A DNA stretch of 64,000 nucleotides from Streptomyces pseudovenezuelae (GTDB lineage: Bacteria > Actinomycetota > Actinomycetes > Streptomycetales > Streptomycetaceae): contig NZ_JARXVH010000025.1 in NCBI RefSeq assembly GCF_029892565.1, forward strand, positions 36,692 to 100,691. Direction: 5' to 3'. Both the position numbers and the translations under genes were made by a program. Positions 8,737 to 16,858 of this stretch are shown here, one piece after another. The notes beneath the pieces are model-generated. The model was not told where the DNA came from and searched no databases. It worked only from the letters and a program-made list of their open reading frames with translations. Every line of letters starts with the position of its first letter. Positions within the stretch are counted from its first letter, which is position 1.

Positions 8737-8957
8737 CCGCGGCCGTTACACCTATGCCGCACGCAAGGGTGACTGCGGCAACGTCCTCGCCGCCATCAAC
8801 TTCCTGAACTGGCTCGGCACCCAGCACCTGAGTCTCTCCCAGCTCCAGCAGCGGCATCTGGACACCTGGGCGATCGAGCGGCCAACCCTGCGCTCCCGTT
8901 CCATCCCCTTCCTCCGCTGGAGCACTGCACGACGCCTCTGCCCGCCGGATCTGGTCA
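8737..8957 (+). pseudogene. N-terminal half of a broken tyrosine-recombinase-like gene
   Basis: Plus-strand translation contains NVLAAINFLNWLGTQHLSL followed by QLQQRHLDTWAIERP and RSRSIPFLRWSTARRL. This is the SAM-like core-binding half of the Streptomyces integrase-like proteins whose C-terminal half reappears at 12131-12694 in the same frame. The reading is cut at about 8957 by the left end of the TnpB element. The true start is not clear; the 8500-8736 sequence has no recognisable part of the gene. Confidence 0.65.
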
Positions 8958-8979
8958 TCGGGGCTCTCCTTTGTGGATA

Positions 8980-8999
8980 CCCCCGGCTTCAGCCGGGGG
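8980..8999 (+). repeat. Left-end hairpin of TnpB element copy 1
   Basis: CCCCCGGC...GCCGGGGG around TTCA forms a perfect subterminal stem-loop about 20 bp inside the left end. The same hairpin occurs at the corresponding place in copy 2 (about 39382-39401). IS200/IS605 ends are recognised as such single-strand hairpins. Confidence 0.7.
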
Positions 9000-9119
9000 A
9001 GGAAACGAAGCTCCTGCGAAGCAGGGCAGGGAAAGCCGGTTCGCCGTCCGGGCGGACCGGCGTGCGTCGTCCACCGGCCGAGAACTGTCGATCACACGGG
9101 AGCTGATAGAACGTGAGGT

Positions 9120-10313
9120 ATGGCGCGGCAGGTCAAGCGGGCGTTCAAGTACCGCTTTTACCCCACAGGCGAGCAGGCGGCGGAGTTGTCGCGCACGTTC
9201 GGCTGCGTGCGTCTCGTCTACAACAAGGCGCTGGAGGAACGCACCCGGGCCTGGTACGGCGAACAGCGCCGCATCTCCTACGTGCAGTCCTCGGCCGCAC
9301 TCACGCAGTGGAAGAAGACCGGGGAGCTCGCCTTCCTGACCGAGGTGTCCTCGGTCCCGCTCCAGCAGGCGCTGCGCCATCTGCAGACGGCGTTTGGGAA
9401 CTTCTTCGCCCAGCGTGCGAAGTACCCGCGTTTCAAGTCCCGCAAGAAATCCCGTGCGTCGGCCGAGTACACGCGCAGTGCCTTTACGTGGCGTGAGGGA
9501 CGGCTGACGTTGGCGAAGATGGCCGCCCCCCTGGACATCCGCTGGTCGCGTCCACTGCCCCAGGGCCAGGAGCCGACCACGGCGACCGTGTCGCGTGACG
9601 CGGCGGGACGCTGGTTCGTGTCGCTGCTGTGCGAGGACTGCATTACCCCGGCTCCGGCCACGAAGAACGCGGTTGGCATCGACGCCGGGATCACCTCCCT
9701 GGTGACGCTGTCCACCGGCGAGAAGGTCGCCAACCCCCGGCACGAGCGGCGTGACCGTGCTCGTCTGGTCCGTGCGCAGCGGGAGTTGTCGCGGAAGGCG
9801 AAGGGCTCGGCGAACCGGGAGAAGGCCCGCGAGCGGGTTGCCCGCGTGCATGCGCGGATCGCTGACCGGCGCCGCGACCACCTGCACAAGCTGTCGACTC
9901 GGCTCGTCCGTGAGAACCAAACGGTCGTGATCGAGGACCTCACCGTCCGCAACCTGCTGAAGAACGGCGGGCTCGCGCGGGCGATCTCGGATGTGTCGTG
10001 GAGGCAGCTGAGGTCGATGCTGGAGTACAAGTGCGCTTGGTATGGGCGTGAACTCGTCGTGATCGACCGCTTCTTCCCCAGCAGCAAGCTGTGCGGGAAC
10101 TGCGGCACGGTCCGCGAGAAGCTGCCGCTGAATGTCCGCGCGTGGACGTGCGACACCTGTGGTGTCGTGCATGACCGCGACATCAACGCGGCCCGCACCA
10201 TCAAGGCGGCCGGGCTGGCCGTCTCGGCCTGTGGAGCCGGTGTAAGACCTCACGGGAGCACTCCTGGCGGGCAGCCGGCGTTGAAGCAGGAACCCCTACA
10301 GCGCGAGCCGTAG
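9120..10313 (+). CDS. tnpB: TnpB RNA-guided nuclease, copy 1
   Basis: The 397-residue protein starts VKRAFKYRFYPTGEQAAELS, the standard TnpB N-terminus. The split RuvC site is intact: Asp188 (VGIDAG), Glu272 (VIEDL) and Asp354 (DRDINAA). A zinc ribbon (C325, C328, C344, C347) lies between the last two. TnpB proteins cut DNA using an RNA made from the element's right end; here that region is split by an IS1182-type insertion. It differs from copy 2 at about a dozen residues, clustered at 281-296 and 331-334. The gene lacks any tnpA partner. Confidence 0.9.
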   Translation: MARQVKRAFKYRFYPTGEQAAELSRTFGCVRLVYNKALEERTRAWYGEQRRISYVQSSAALTQWKKTGELAFLTEVSSVPLQQALRHLQTAFGNFFAQRAKYPRFKSRKKSRASAEYTRSAFTWREGRLTLAKMAAPLDIRWSRPLPQGQEPTTATVSRDAAGRWFVSLLCEDCITPAPATKNAVGIDAGITSLVTLSTGEKVANPRHERRDRARLVRAQRELSRKAKGSANREKARERVARVHARIADRRRDHLHKLSTRLVRENQTVVIEDLTVRNLLKNGGLARAISDVSWRQLRSMLEYKCAWYGRELVVIDRFFPSSKLCGNCGTVREKLPLNVRAWTCDTCGVVHDRDINAARTIKAAGLAVSACGAGVRPHGSTPGGQPALKQEPLQREP

Positions 10314-10331
10314 GAACCCCCCTCCTTCAGG
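10200..10331 (+). ncRNA. Possible TnpB guide-RNA scaffold (truncated by insertion)
   Basis: In known systems the omega/reRNA scaffold overlaps the 3' end of tnpB and runs to the right end, the guide being the flanking host sequence. This stretch covers the tnpB 3' end and the first arm of the right-end hairpin (CCCCCCTCCTTCAGG). The IS1182-type insertion at 10332 separates it from the hairpin's second arm and from the flank, so this copy should no longer make an RNA guided by its own site. Boundaries are inferred. Confidence 0.4.
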
Positions 10332-12111
10332 ACTTTGTTGGCGGATCCGGTGACTGCTCTTGGTGATCTTGTTTGGTCGGGCAGTCTGGTGGGGTTCGGT
10401 TCCATCGCGCGGGGAGGCAAGGAGGGGCTGCGATGTCGCTGCGCCCTGTGCCTGCTCCGTCCGTCCCGGAGGCCACCGCGCGGGTGGCGCGGGCAGCGTT
10501 CCGCAAGGGCTGTCTGGCCATGCGGATCCGGGATGAACTCGGGCCGTTGTTCGAGGACGCGCAGTTCGCTTCGGCGTTTCCGCGTCGGGGTGGTCCGGCG
10601 TGGTCGCCGGGACAGCTGGCGATGGTCAGTGTGCTGCAGTTCGCTGAGGGGCTGACGGACCGGCAGGCCGCGGACGCGGTTCGCGGGCGGATCGACGTCA
10701 AGTACGCGCTGGGGCTGGAGCTGGATGATCCCGGGTTCGACTTCTCGGTGCTCAGCGAGTTCCGGGACCGGCTGATCGCGCACGGCCTGGAGAAGCTGGT
10801 CCTTGACCGGGTGCTGGAACGGGTCGATGAGTTGGGTCTGCTGAGGGCGGGAGGCCGCCAGCGCACCGACTCCACGCACGTGCTGGCCCAGGTGCGGACG
10901 CTGAACCGGATGGAGTTCGTGGGCGAGACCCTGCGCGCTGCTTTGGAGACGCTGGCCGCCGCAGCGCCTGCCTGGCTGCGGCAGACCGTCGCGCCGGAGT
11001 GGTTCGAACGCTACGGCAAGCGCATCGACTCCTTCCGCTTCCCCAAGGGAGCCGACGCCCGCCAGCGATGGGCACTGACCGTGGGACGGGACGGATTTAC
11101 GCTGCTTCAGGCCCTCTACGCGCCTGGCACAGCGGCCTGGCTGCGTCACGTCGAGGCGGTGCAGGTCCTGCGGACCGCGTGGGTGCAGCAGTACCACCGT
11201 GACGAGAAGGGGGTGCGCTGGCGGGAGGGCAAGGACCTCCCGCCGGGCAGGCTGAGGCTGTCCAGCCCCTACGACATCGACACCCGCTACAGCGTCAAGC
11301 GCGGCGCGGGCTGGGACGGCTACAAGGTTCACTTCACCGAGACGTGCGAGCCAGGCGCCCCGCATCTGATCACGAACGTGGTCACCACCGACGCCACTGT
11401 TCCCGACGTGGAGATCACGGCGCCCGTCCACGACGCGCTGGCCGCACGCCGCCTGCTGGCCGCCGTCCATCTGGTCGACTCCGGATATACCTCCGCTGCG
11501 CTGCTGGTGGCCGCCGCCGGGCAGAACATCGAGCTGATGGGACCGGTCCGCGGCGATACCGCGGCCCAGGGTCGGGCCGGGGACGGCCTGGGGCAGGACG
11601 CCTTCACCGTCGACTGGCCGGCCCGCACCGGCACCTGTCCCCGCGGGCAGCGCAGTATCAGCTGGTCCGCTCAGCGCAAGCCCACCGGCACCGAGATCAT
11701 CCGGGTCCACTTCGCCAGGACCGACTGCGACGCCTGCCCGGTACGCGCGGCGTGCACCCGTGCCAAGAGCAAGTGGGGCCGCAGCCTGACCTTGCTCACC
11801 CAGCCCCAGCAGCAAGCTCTCGACCAACGCCGACGCGAGCAGAAGACCGACGAGTGGCAGGCCGCCTACGGCACCCGCGCCGGAGTCGAGGGCACCATCT
11901 CCCAGGCCGTCAGGGTGACACGGACACGCACCACCCCCTACCACGGGCTGCGCAAGACCCACCTCGGGCACGCCCTGATCGCCGCCGGACTCAACCTCCA
12001 CCGCCTCGACGCCTGGTGGACCGGCACCCCCATCGGCACCACCCATATCAGCCGATTCGCCCGCCTCGGCCTCGAACTGGTCGCCTGAGCAAGCGGATCC
12101 GCCAACAAAGT
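10332..12111 (+). mobile_element. IS1182-type insertion sequence, intact
   Basis: The 1,780-bp element has perfect 18-bp terminal inverted repeats: ACTTTGTTGGCGGATCCG at 10332-10349 and its complement at 12094-12111. It is flanked by an 8-bp direct repeat, CCTTCAGG (10324-10331 and 12112-12119). It carries one transposase gene. The target is the hairpin at the right end of a TnpB element. Confidence 0.9.
10433..12088 (+). CDS. IS1182-family transposase
   Basis: From the ATG at 10433, preceded by AAGGAGGGG, it encodes 551 residues. The N-terminal part (MRIRDELGPLFEDAQFASAF, then GQLAMVSVLQFAEGLTDRQA) and the DDE domain (RTDSTHVLAQVR for the first Asp; HLVDSGYTSA for the second; GVEGTISQAVR for the Glu) are typical of the IS1182 family. 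The cysteine-rich insert near residue 430 (DCDACPVRAACTRA) is also characteristic. The gene fills the element and looks intact, so the element may still be active. Confidence 0.9.
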   Translation: MSLRPVPAPSVPEATARVARAAFRKGCLAMRIRDELGPLFEDAQFASAFPRRGGPAWSPGQLAMVSVLQFAEGLTDRQAADAVRGRIDVKYALGLELDDPGFDFSVLSEFRDRLIAHGLEKLVLDRVLERVDELGLLRAGGRQRTDSTHVLAQVRTLNRMEFVGETLRAALETLAAAAPAWLRQTVAPEWFERYGKRIDSFRFPKGADARQRWALTVGRDGFTLLQALYAPGTAAWLRHVEAVQVLRTAWVQQYHRDEKGVRWREGKDLPPGRLRLSSPYDIDTRYSVKRGAGWDGYKVHFTETCEPGAPHLITNVVTTDATVPDVEITAPVHDALAARRLLAAVHLVDSGYTSAALLVAAAGQNIELMGPVRGDTAAQGRAGDGLGQDAFTVDWPARTGTCPRGQRSISWSAQRKPTGTEIIRVHFARTDCDACPVRAACTRAKSKWGRSLTLLTQPQQQALDQRRREQKTDEWQAAYGTRAGVEGTISQAVRVTRTRTTPYHGLRKTHLGHALIAAGLNLHRLDAWWTGTPIGTTHISRFARLGLELVA

Positions 12112-12130
12112 CCTTCAGGAGGGGGAGGAA

Positions 12131-12694
12131 GTCAACGAGCGCTCAGTCGCCCAACTCCCGGGCCACTTCCAGACCGAGGAGGAGCCCCGAAAAGAGTTGC
12201 TGCGCTGCCTGTACGACACTGTGTTGCCCCTGGAGGTCTGCGTCGCGGCTGCTCTCGTCCGCCTCTACGCCCTCCCCCTGACCCGCATCGTCGAACTCAC
12301 CGACGACCACATTCGCCGCGACCAGGGGCATACCTAGCTGACGGTCAACCACCACCCCTTCGTGCTCCCGCCGAAGCTCGCCCGCCTCATCGACGATCAG
12401 CTGCAGTACAGCCCCCGGCACAGCAACGCGGCCGGGTGGAGATACCTCTTGCCAGGTCACAGCCCTGGACGCCCGCGCAACCTCCTCGGTCTCGCCGACA
12501 CCTTGAGACACCACGGTCTGCCCGCCCGCGCAGCACGGAACACCGCCATGATGGACGCCCTGGTAGACCTGCCGCCCATGGTCATCGCCGACCTGATCGG
12601 AATCCACCCCAAGGCAGCCGAACGCTGGGCCACCCTCGCCGGCGGGAACTGGTCCGAATATTTGGCCGCGCGACGGGCCGCCCCGCAGGGCTAG
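12131..12694 (+). pseudogene. C-terminal half of the broken integrase-like gene
   Basis: Continues the 8737-8957 fragment in the same frame: NERSVAQLPGHF..., LVRLYALPLTRIVELTDDHI, then an in-frame TAG at 12335-12337, then LLPPKLARLIDDQLQ..., GLPARAARNTAMMDALVDLP and IADLIGIHPKAAERWATLAG. This last portion is the usual C-terminus of a common Streptomyces recombinase-like protein. The stop codon shows further decay after the insertions. Confidence 0.7.
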
Positions 12695-12726
12695 GCAGTT
12701 GAGCAGGGCAGTGTTCCGAGTCTGCG

Positions 12727-13707
12727 CTATTGGGGGATGGTGACCAGGATGCGGCCGTGGCCACCGCCGGCGTCGACGTGGTCGTGGGCCTTGGCGATGT
12801 CGTCCAGCGCGTAGCGGTCGCCGGCGGCGACTGTGAGGGCGCCGACGGCGGCGGCGGAGGTGAGGTCGCGGGCGGCCTGGCGCTTGGCCTCGGCGGGGAA
12901 GTCGTCGCTGCCGAGCAGCCGTAGGGTGACGTTGTTGAACAGCAGAGGCCAGAAGGGGATCTCAGTGCGTTCCGCGCGGGTGGCGTAGGCGGCGATGACG
13001 GCCCCCTGGGCGGCGACGGCGTTGTCGAGATCGGCGTTGTCGGACAGCGCGACCTCGATGATCCGGTCGACGCCCCGCGGCGCGTACGAGCGGATGGCAG
13101 CGGCGGGCTCGCCAGTGTCCAGGGCGATGGCGTGGGCGACGGCCGGGTCGACGCGGTCGAGGTCCGCGGTTCGGCGGACGGTGGCGATCACGGTGGCGCC
13201 GGCCCAGTGGGCGAGCTGGGCGGCCAGGGAGCCGACGCCGCCGAGAACTCCGTGGACCAGGACCAGTTGGCCGTCGACCGGGCCGTCGGCGAAGACGGTG
13301 CGGTGGGCGGTGATGCCGGGGATGCCGAGGCTCGCGCCCAGCTCGTCACTGAGGTGATCGGGCAGGGGTGCGGCCTGGTGGTCGGGTACGACGGTGTACT
13401 GGGCGGCGGTGCCGAAGGGGCGGTAGGACTGGGCGCCGTATACCCAGACCCGTTGTCCGACGCGGTGGACGTCGACTTGGGCGCCCACGGCGTCGATGAC
13501 TCCGGCGCTGTCGCTGTGCGGGATCACCCGCGGGAAGGGCATGGACGAGCCGAGCCAGCCGCGCCGTTTCTTGGTGTCGCCGGGGTTGACGCCCGAGACG
13601 GTGACGCGGACGCGGACCTCGCCGGGGCCGGGGACGGGATCAGGGAGTTCACCGACGTGCAGGACATCGGCGGCGGGTCCCTGGTCGTCGTACCAGGATG
13701 CAAGCAT
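12727..13707 (-). CDS. Zinc-type (MDR) NADPH:quinone reductase-like dehydrogenase
   Basis: The 326 residues start at an ATG preceded by GGAGGTACCCCC. They show the MDR pattern: PGEVRVRVTVSGVNPGDTKKR, IPHSDSAGVIDAVGAQV, and the nucleotide-binding turn VHGVLGGVGSLAAQLAHWAGA. The family includes quinone and enone reductases. It lies 20 bp after a PadR regulator on the same strand, so the pair forms an operon. PadR-controlled quinone reductases often answer to reactive phenolic or electrophilic compounds. Confidence 0.85.
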   Translation of the reverse strand: MLASWYDDQGPAADVLHVGELPDPVPGPGEVRVRVTVSGVNPGDTKKRRGWLGSSMPFPRVIPHSDSAGVIDAVGAQVDVHRVGQRVWVYGAQSYRPFGTAAQYTVVPDHQAAPLPDHLSDELGASLGIPGITAHRTVFADGPVDGQLVLVHGVLGGVGSLAAQLAHWAGATVIATVRRTADLDRVDPAVAHAIALDTGEPAAAIRSYAPRGVDRIIEVALSDNADLDNAVAAQGAVIAAYATRAERTEIPFWPLLFNNVTLRLLGSDDFPAEAKRQAARDLTSAAAVGALTVAAGDRYALDDIAKAHDHVDAGGGHGRILVTIPQ

Positions 13708-13727
13708 GGGGGTACCTCCGTGGACAG

Positions 13728-14306
13728 TCAGCTCGCGGGAGCGGCGGGCGCATGCGGATCGCTGTCGGTGCATCCGGTGTCGAATACGGGCGGTTCCTCC
13801 CCGAGGGTCTCGCGCAGCCAGGTCCGTTCGGCGCGGCTGGTGGCGCGGGCGGTGAGCAGCATGCCCCGCCGGTAGGGGTCGGCGACCTCCTCGGCACGCA
13901 GGGGCCGCTCGTTGTCGTAGAAGAAGCTCGCCGGTTCTTCCAGGAACTCCAGCCGTCTGCGCAGCACCGCGTGCCGTTCGGCCACGTCGGGCAGGTGGGA
14001 GAGGAATGCCAGGACGACGTAGAAGCGGGTGAAGTCGGTGATCTCGTGGTCGGCGGGCTTGCGCAGGCGCTGAAGCATTTCGGCCCGCCCGGCCGCGGTC
14101 AGGCTGAGCACGTACCGGGCCGCCCCCGCGGCCGGGTCGGCGCGCCGCTCGATCAAGCCCGCCCTGGTCAGGCGATTGATCGCCGGATACAGGCTGCCGT
14201 CGCTGACCGGCCGTGTATAGCCGGTCAGCTGTGAGATGCGGCGGCGCAGCTCGTGTCCAGGCAGTGGTCCCTCGGCGAGGAAGCCGAGTATCGCGAGTTC
14301 CAGCAT
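13728..14306 (-). CDS. PadR-family transcriptional regulator
   Basis: Encodes 192 residues starting MLELAILGFLAEGPLPGHELRRRI, the winged-helix start of PadR proteins; GSLYPAINRLTRAGLIERR is the recognition helix and wing. The C-terminal helical part matches the Vir_C-type dimerisation domain. An ATG at 14330 lies inside the operator palindrome and would add eight atypical residues, so 14306 is preferred. It is divergent from a SnoaL-like gene and cotranscribed with the quinone reductase gene; a large palindrome lies between. Confidence 0.85.
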   Translation of the reverse strand: MLELAILGFLAEGPLPGHELRRRISQLTGYTRPVSDGSLYPAINRLTRAGLIERRADPAAGAARYVLSLTAAGRAEMLQRLRKPADHEITDFTRFYVVLAFLSHLPDVAERHAVLRRRLEFLEEPASFFYDNERPLRAEEVADPYRRGMLLTARATSRAERTWLRETLGEEPPVFDTGCTDSDPHAPAAPAS

Positions 14307-14326
14307 GAGTCCATCTTCGCACGCGG

Positions 14327-14358
14327 ACATCGAATCGATGTAAACATCGATTCGATGT
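14327..14358. promoter_or_regulatory. PadR operator: 32-bp perfect palindrome
   Basis: ACATCGAATCGATGT (14327-14341) and its exact complement ACATCGATTCGATGT (14344-14358) flank AA. Each arm is nearly self-palindromic (CATCGA-A-TCGATG). The site sits midway between the divergent PadR and SnoaL-like genes and should repress both. Confidence 0.75.
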
Positions 14359-14406
14359 TACGCTCGCAGGTACCCGCCCAAACGTCTCCGGAAGAGGCAC
14401 AGCACG

Positions 14407-14826
14407 ATGCCATCGCAGTCCACCGAGTCAGTGATGAACCGTTTCGTCGAGTTCATCAACACGGGCAACGAGGATCTCGCCCGCGAGGTCATTTCTGCGG
14501 ACGCGGTGTTCCACGCGCCAAGCCACCCGGAACCACTGCGGGGGCCCGATGGGTACTTGGAAGTCATCGGGATGATGCGCAGCGCCTTCCCCGACGTCCG
14601 ATGGACGCTGGAGGAGACGGTCACCGAAGGCGACACCGTGGCCGCGCGGTTCACCATGCGGGGAACCCACGACGGTGAATTCTTCGGGATCCCGGCGAGC
14701 GGCAACAAGATCTCGGTGCAGGCCATGAACTTCTACTACCTGGCCGACGGCCGGATCGTCGGCGAACGGGGCCAGCCCGATCTCCTCGGGGTGATGCAGC
14801 AGATCGGTGCCCTACCGGCGCCGTGA
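14407..14826 (+). CDS. SnoaL-like polyketide cyclase / ester cyclase family protein
   Basis: Encodes 139 residues of the NTF2-like cone fold: VMNRFVEFINTGNEDLAREV, AVFHAPSHPEPLRGPDGYLEVI, MMRSAFPDVRWTLEETVTEGDTVAARFTMRG (given by segments) and HDGEFFGIPASGNKISV. Such proteins may be true cyclases or small-molecule binding or hydrolytic enzymes. The gene is divergent from padR and shares its operator, so it is probably induced together with the quinone reductase. Confidence 0.8.
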   Translation: MPSQSTESVMNRFVEFINTGNEDLAREVISADAVFHAPSHPEPLRGPDGYLEVIGMMRSAFPDVRWTLEETVTEGDTVAARFTMRGTHDGEFFGIPASGNKISVQAMNFYYLADGRIVGERGQPDLLGVMQQIGALPAP

Positions 14827-15088
14827 ACCTCGTAGCGCCGGGTGAGCCTTCTGCCGCGCGGGATTGCCGCTGCCGGGAGGGGGCCGTATGGCGCGGTGGC
14901 AGAGGGCGAAGGCCCGCACCGGAGCGCGGGCGCTGGCGCGGGTTCACCGCAAGAGGCCGGTCTTCTTCTTGCTCCGGCGTCTTCGCGCAGACAGCGCCCG
15001 TTCGGCGAGAGCTTTACACCTTGTCACCGCTGACGTGACCGAGCCGGGTAGGGAACTGCTCGCTCTACGGCGAATACTGCAACCCTCG
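14827..15088. other. No recognised gene
   Basis: Open frames run through, but nothing in them resembles a known protein. The following stretch holds a regulator fragment in one of these frames. Confidence 0.3.
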
Positions 15089-15390
15089 AATACCGACGGT
15101 CCACCAGTGAGCCTGGAGCTCCTGAGAGAGAACCGGCAGCTTCCACACTTCCGCACGTGGCGTTCGGCGGTCGCGGGCCGGATGGGAGCCGACACGCGCC
15201 CCCTGACGTCCCTGGTTCCGATGCGGGGTGCCGGGCTTGATCTGCTGGCCCTGATGGGCGATGTGCCTTCTGTGGACCACGCCGTGGACAACCTGCTGCA
15301 CGCCCCGGTGTCCCGGCTGCGACGCGAGTTCGAAGGTCTCCACTTCCACCCCGGACACCTGCCATGGGTCAAACGGGTGTCCGAGGGCGA
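15089..15390 (+). pseudogene. Fragment of an ArsR-like winged-helix regulator
   Basis: Translation gives SLELLRENRQLPHFRTWRSA, RPLTSLVPMRGAGLDLL, and DHAVDNLLHAPVSRLRREFE. These match the N-terminal portion of Streptomyces ArsR-type regulators (LHLLQ...F..WR..V, then LT.L.P..GY.PDFL and L..V..TP..RLR.EL). The frame then loses similarity before any HTH, so the gene is truncated. The tail 15397-15512 is unrecognised. Confidence 0.4.
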
Positions 15391-15523
15391 CCGTGGTGCG
15401 CGAGGTCGACGCGATGGCCCGGTTCGCGCCGGCCGAGCACGAGTTCGCCGTCACCACGGTCGCCCGGCGCAAGGTCTTCGGCCTCGCCACCGCAGGCGTC
15501 CGTCTCGCTTGATCTCTTGTGCG

Positions 15524-16426
15524 TCAGTCCGGCAGCCAGTGCAGCTCGTGCGCCAGGGTTTTGGCGACGGCACGGATGCGGCGGTGTAGTGGCGACTGCT
15601 CGCGTGGCAGGACCAGGTGGATCGTCAGGCTGGGCGCGCCTCGCAGTGGTCGCCAGGTGAGACCGGCCGGTTGTGACGTGACCGCGGCTTCTCCGGCCGG
15701 GGCGAGGGTGACCCCGTCGCGCAGGTCGCGCTGAGACATGTCGAAAGAGACTGCGGGCGTGTGGAATCGGGGGTGTGGTCGGGTGTCTCGGAACAGTGCG
15801 GACAGCTGATCGTGGATCACGGGGTTGGCCGCACGGTCGGGGAGTCGCAGCGGATACGCGGCGGCGTCGGCGATCTCGATCTCCGGGTGTTCGGCCAGCG
15901 GATGGTGCTGCGCCAACTGGACCCCGACGCGCTGACGCCGCAGCAGGAACCGGCGCACGCCACGGCCCGGCTGTTCACCGCGGGTGATCCCGGCGTCGAT
16001 GCGGCCGTCGGCGACCGCGGGGGAGATCTCCGGTGTCGCCATCGGGACCGCGCCGACCTCGAGTGCGCTGGTGCCGCGAATCAGCCTGTCCACCAGGGCC
16101 GGTGCCGTCTCGGCCCCGGTGCTGAGGCTGTATCCGATGCGCAGCGTGCCCAGTTCACCGGCCGCCGCGCTCCGGGCGGTGTCCCATGCCCGGTCCAGCG
16201 CCGCCAGCGCGGGCGGCGCGGACTCCACCAAAGCCGCGCCGGCCGTGGTCAATACGACGCTACGCGTGTTGCGGACCAGCAGGGCCGTACCGAGTTCCGC
16301 CTCCAATCGGCGCATCCGGGCGCTGAGTGCGGGCTGTGCGATACCGATCCGTGCGGCCGCGCGGGTGAAGTTCAACTCCTGCGCCAGCACCAGGAAGTAC
16401 CGCAGGCTCACCGTGTCCGGCGCCAA
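15524..16426 (-). CDS. LysR-family transcriptional regulator
   Basis: The 300 residues begin at a TTG preceded by GGGAGGG. The N-terminal HTH is clear: LRYFLVLAQELNFTRAAARI, GIAQPALSARMRRLEAELG, LLVRNTRSVVLTTAG. The rest is a periplasmic-binding-like sensor domain. It is transcribed away from the EthD and PhzF genes across a 92-bp gap and probably controls that side. The effector is unknown. Confidence 0.85.
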   Translation of the reverse strand: MAPDTVSLRYFLVLAQELNFTRAAARIGIAQPALSARMRRLEAELGTALLVRNTRSVVLTTAGAALVESAPPALAALDRAWDTARSAAAGELGTLRIGYSLSTGAETAPALVDRLIRGTSALEVGAVPMATPEISPAVADGRIDAGITRGEQPGRGVRRFLLRRQRVGVQLAQHHPLAEHPEIEIADAAAYPLRLPDRAANPVIHDQLSALFRDTRPHPRFHTPAVSFDMSQRDLRDGVTLAPAGEAAVTSQPAGLTWRPLRGAPSLTIHLVLPREQSPLHRRIRAVAKTLAHELHWLPD

Positions 16427-16518
16427 CGTGCCCTCCCTGCCGATTGATAACGATCCGTTCTGAGTCTATCCCGTACCGGTCTTTCCCTCGACCGCACATC
16501 AAGCCCTAACCTGCGCAT

Positions 16519-16803
16519 ATGACGATTCCACTGACCGCAGTACTGGACATCGCACTCACGCACACCGCCGATTTCGAGTCCGCCCTCACGGCTCTCGCGA
16601 AGGCCGCGGCCACCGAGCCCGGTGTGCTCGACTATGGATTCTGGAGCGACCCGACCCACCCGGGCCCTCCCCGATGTCGTAGCCTTCGTCGGCGACCTCC
16701 CGCTGTGGCTGGCCACCGACTCCCACGCGGTCCTCGAAACCACCTCCGTCCTCACCCAGATCCCGATGCTCCGCACCTGGCGAGGCCGGCGGCAGTTCTT
16801 AAC
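16519..16803 (+). pseudogene. Frameshifted small alpha/beta-barrel-type gene
   Basis: The first frame gives MTIPLTAVLDIALTHTADFE, then ALAKAAATEPGVLDYGFWS, like the start of a dimeric alpha/beta-barrel protein (ABM/EthD fold). Similarity then seems to move to another frame (ALPDVVAFVGDLPLWLATDS, then HAVLETTSVLTQIPMLRTW). I infer a frameshift near 16650-16670; it could also be two unrelated stretches. Confidence 0.35.
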
Positions 16804-16858
16804 AGGAGCTCCCAGGTCACCCGGAGCGTTACGGTCTCGTCTCTGGACGGAGGTCGTC

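Larger units (their letters stand above)
8958..12128 (+). mobile_element. Solo-TnpB IS200/IS605-type element, copy 1 (interrupted)
   Basis: The left end (starting after TCAT, CGGGGCTCTCC...) and right end (…GGAGGAAGTCAA) match those of the second copy at 38032-39420 on the other strand; sequence diverges immediately outside. The only gene is tnpB; no TnpA is present, so movement would need a transposase in trans. An IS1182-type element occupies 10332-12111 inside its right end. The element itself splits an integrase gene. Confidence 0.75.

Noticed and set aside
10250..12046. 598-residue minus-strand frame across the IS1182 transposase
   Set aside because: Shadow of the transposase; glycine/valine-rich sequence with no motif.
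13728..14400. Fusion of the zinc dehydrogenase frame with upstream sequence into a 557-residue protein
   Set aside because: The extra N-terminus is out-of-frame PadR sequence; the ATG at 13707 with a strong RBS is the real start.
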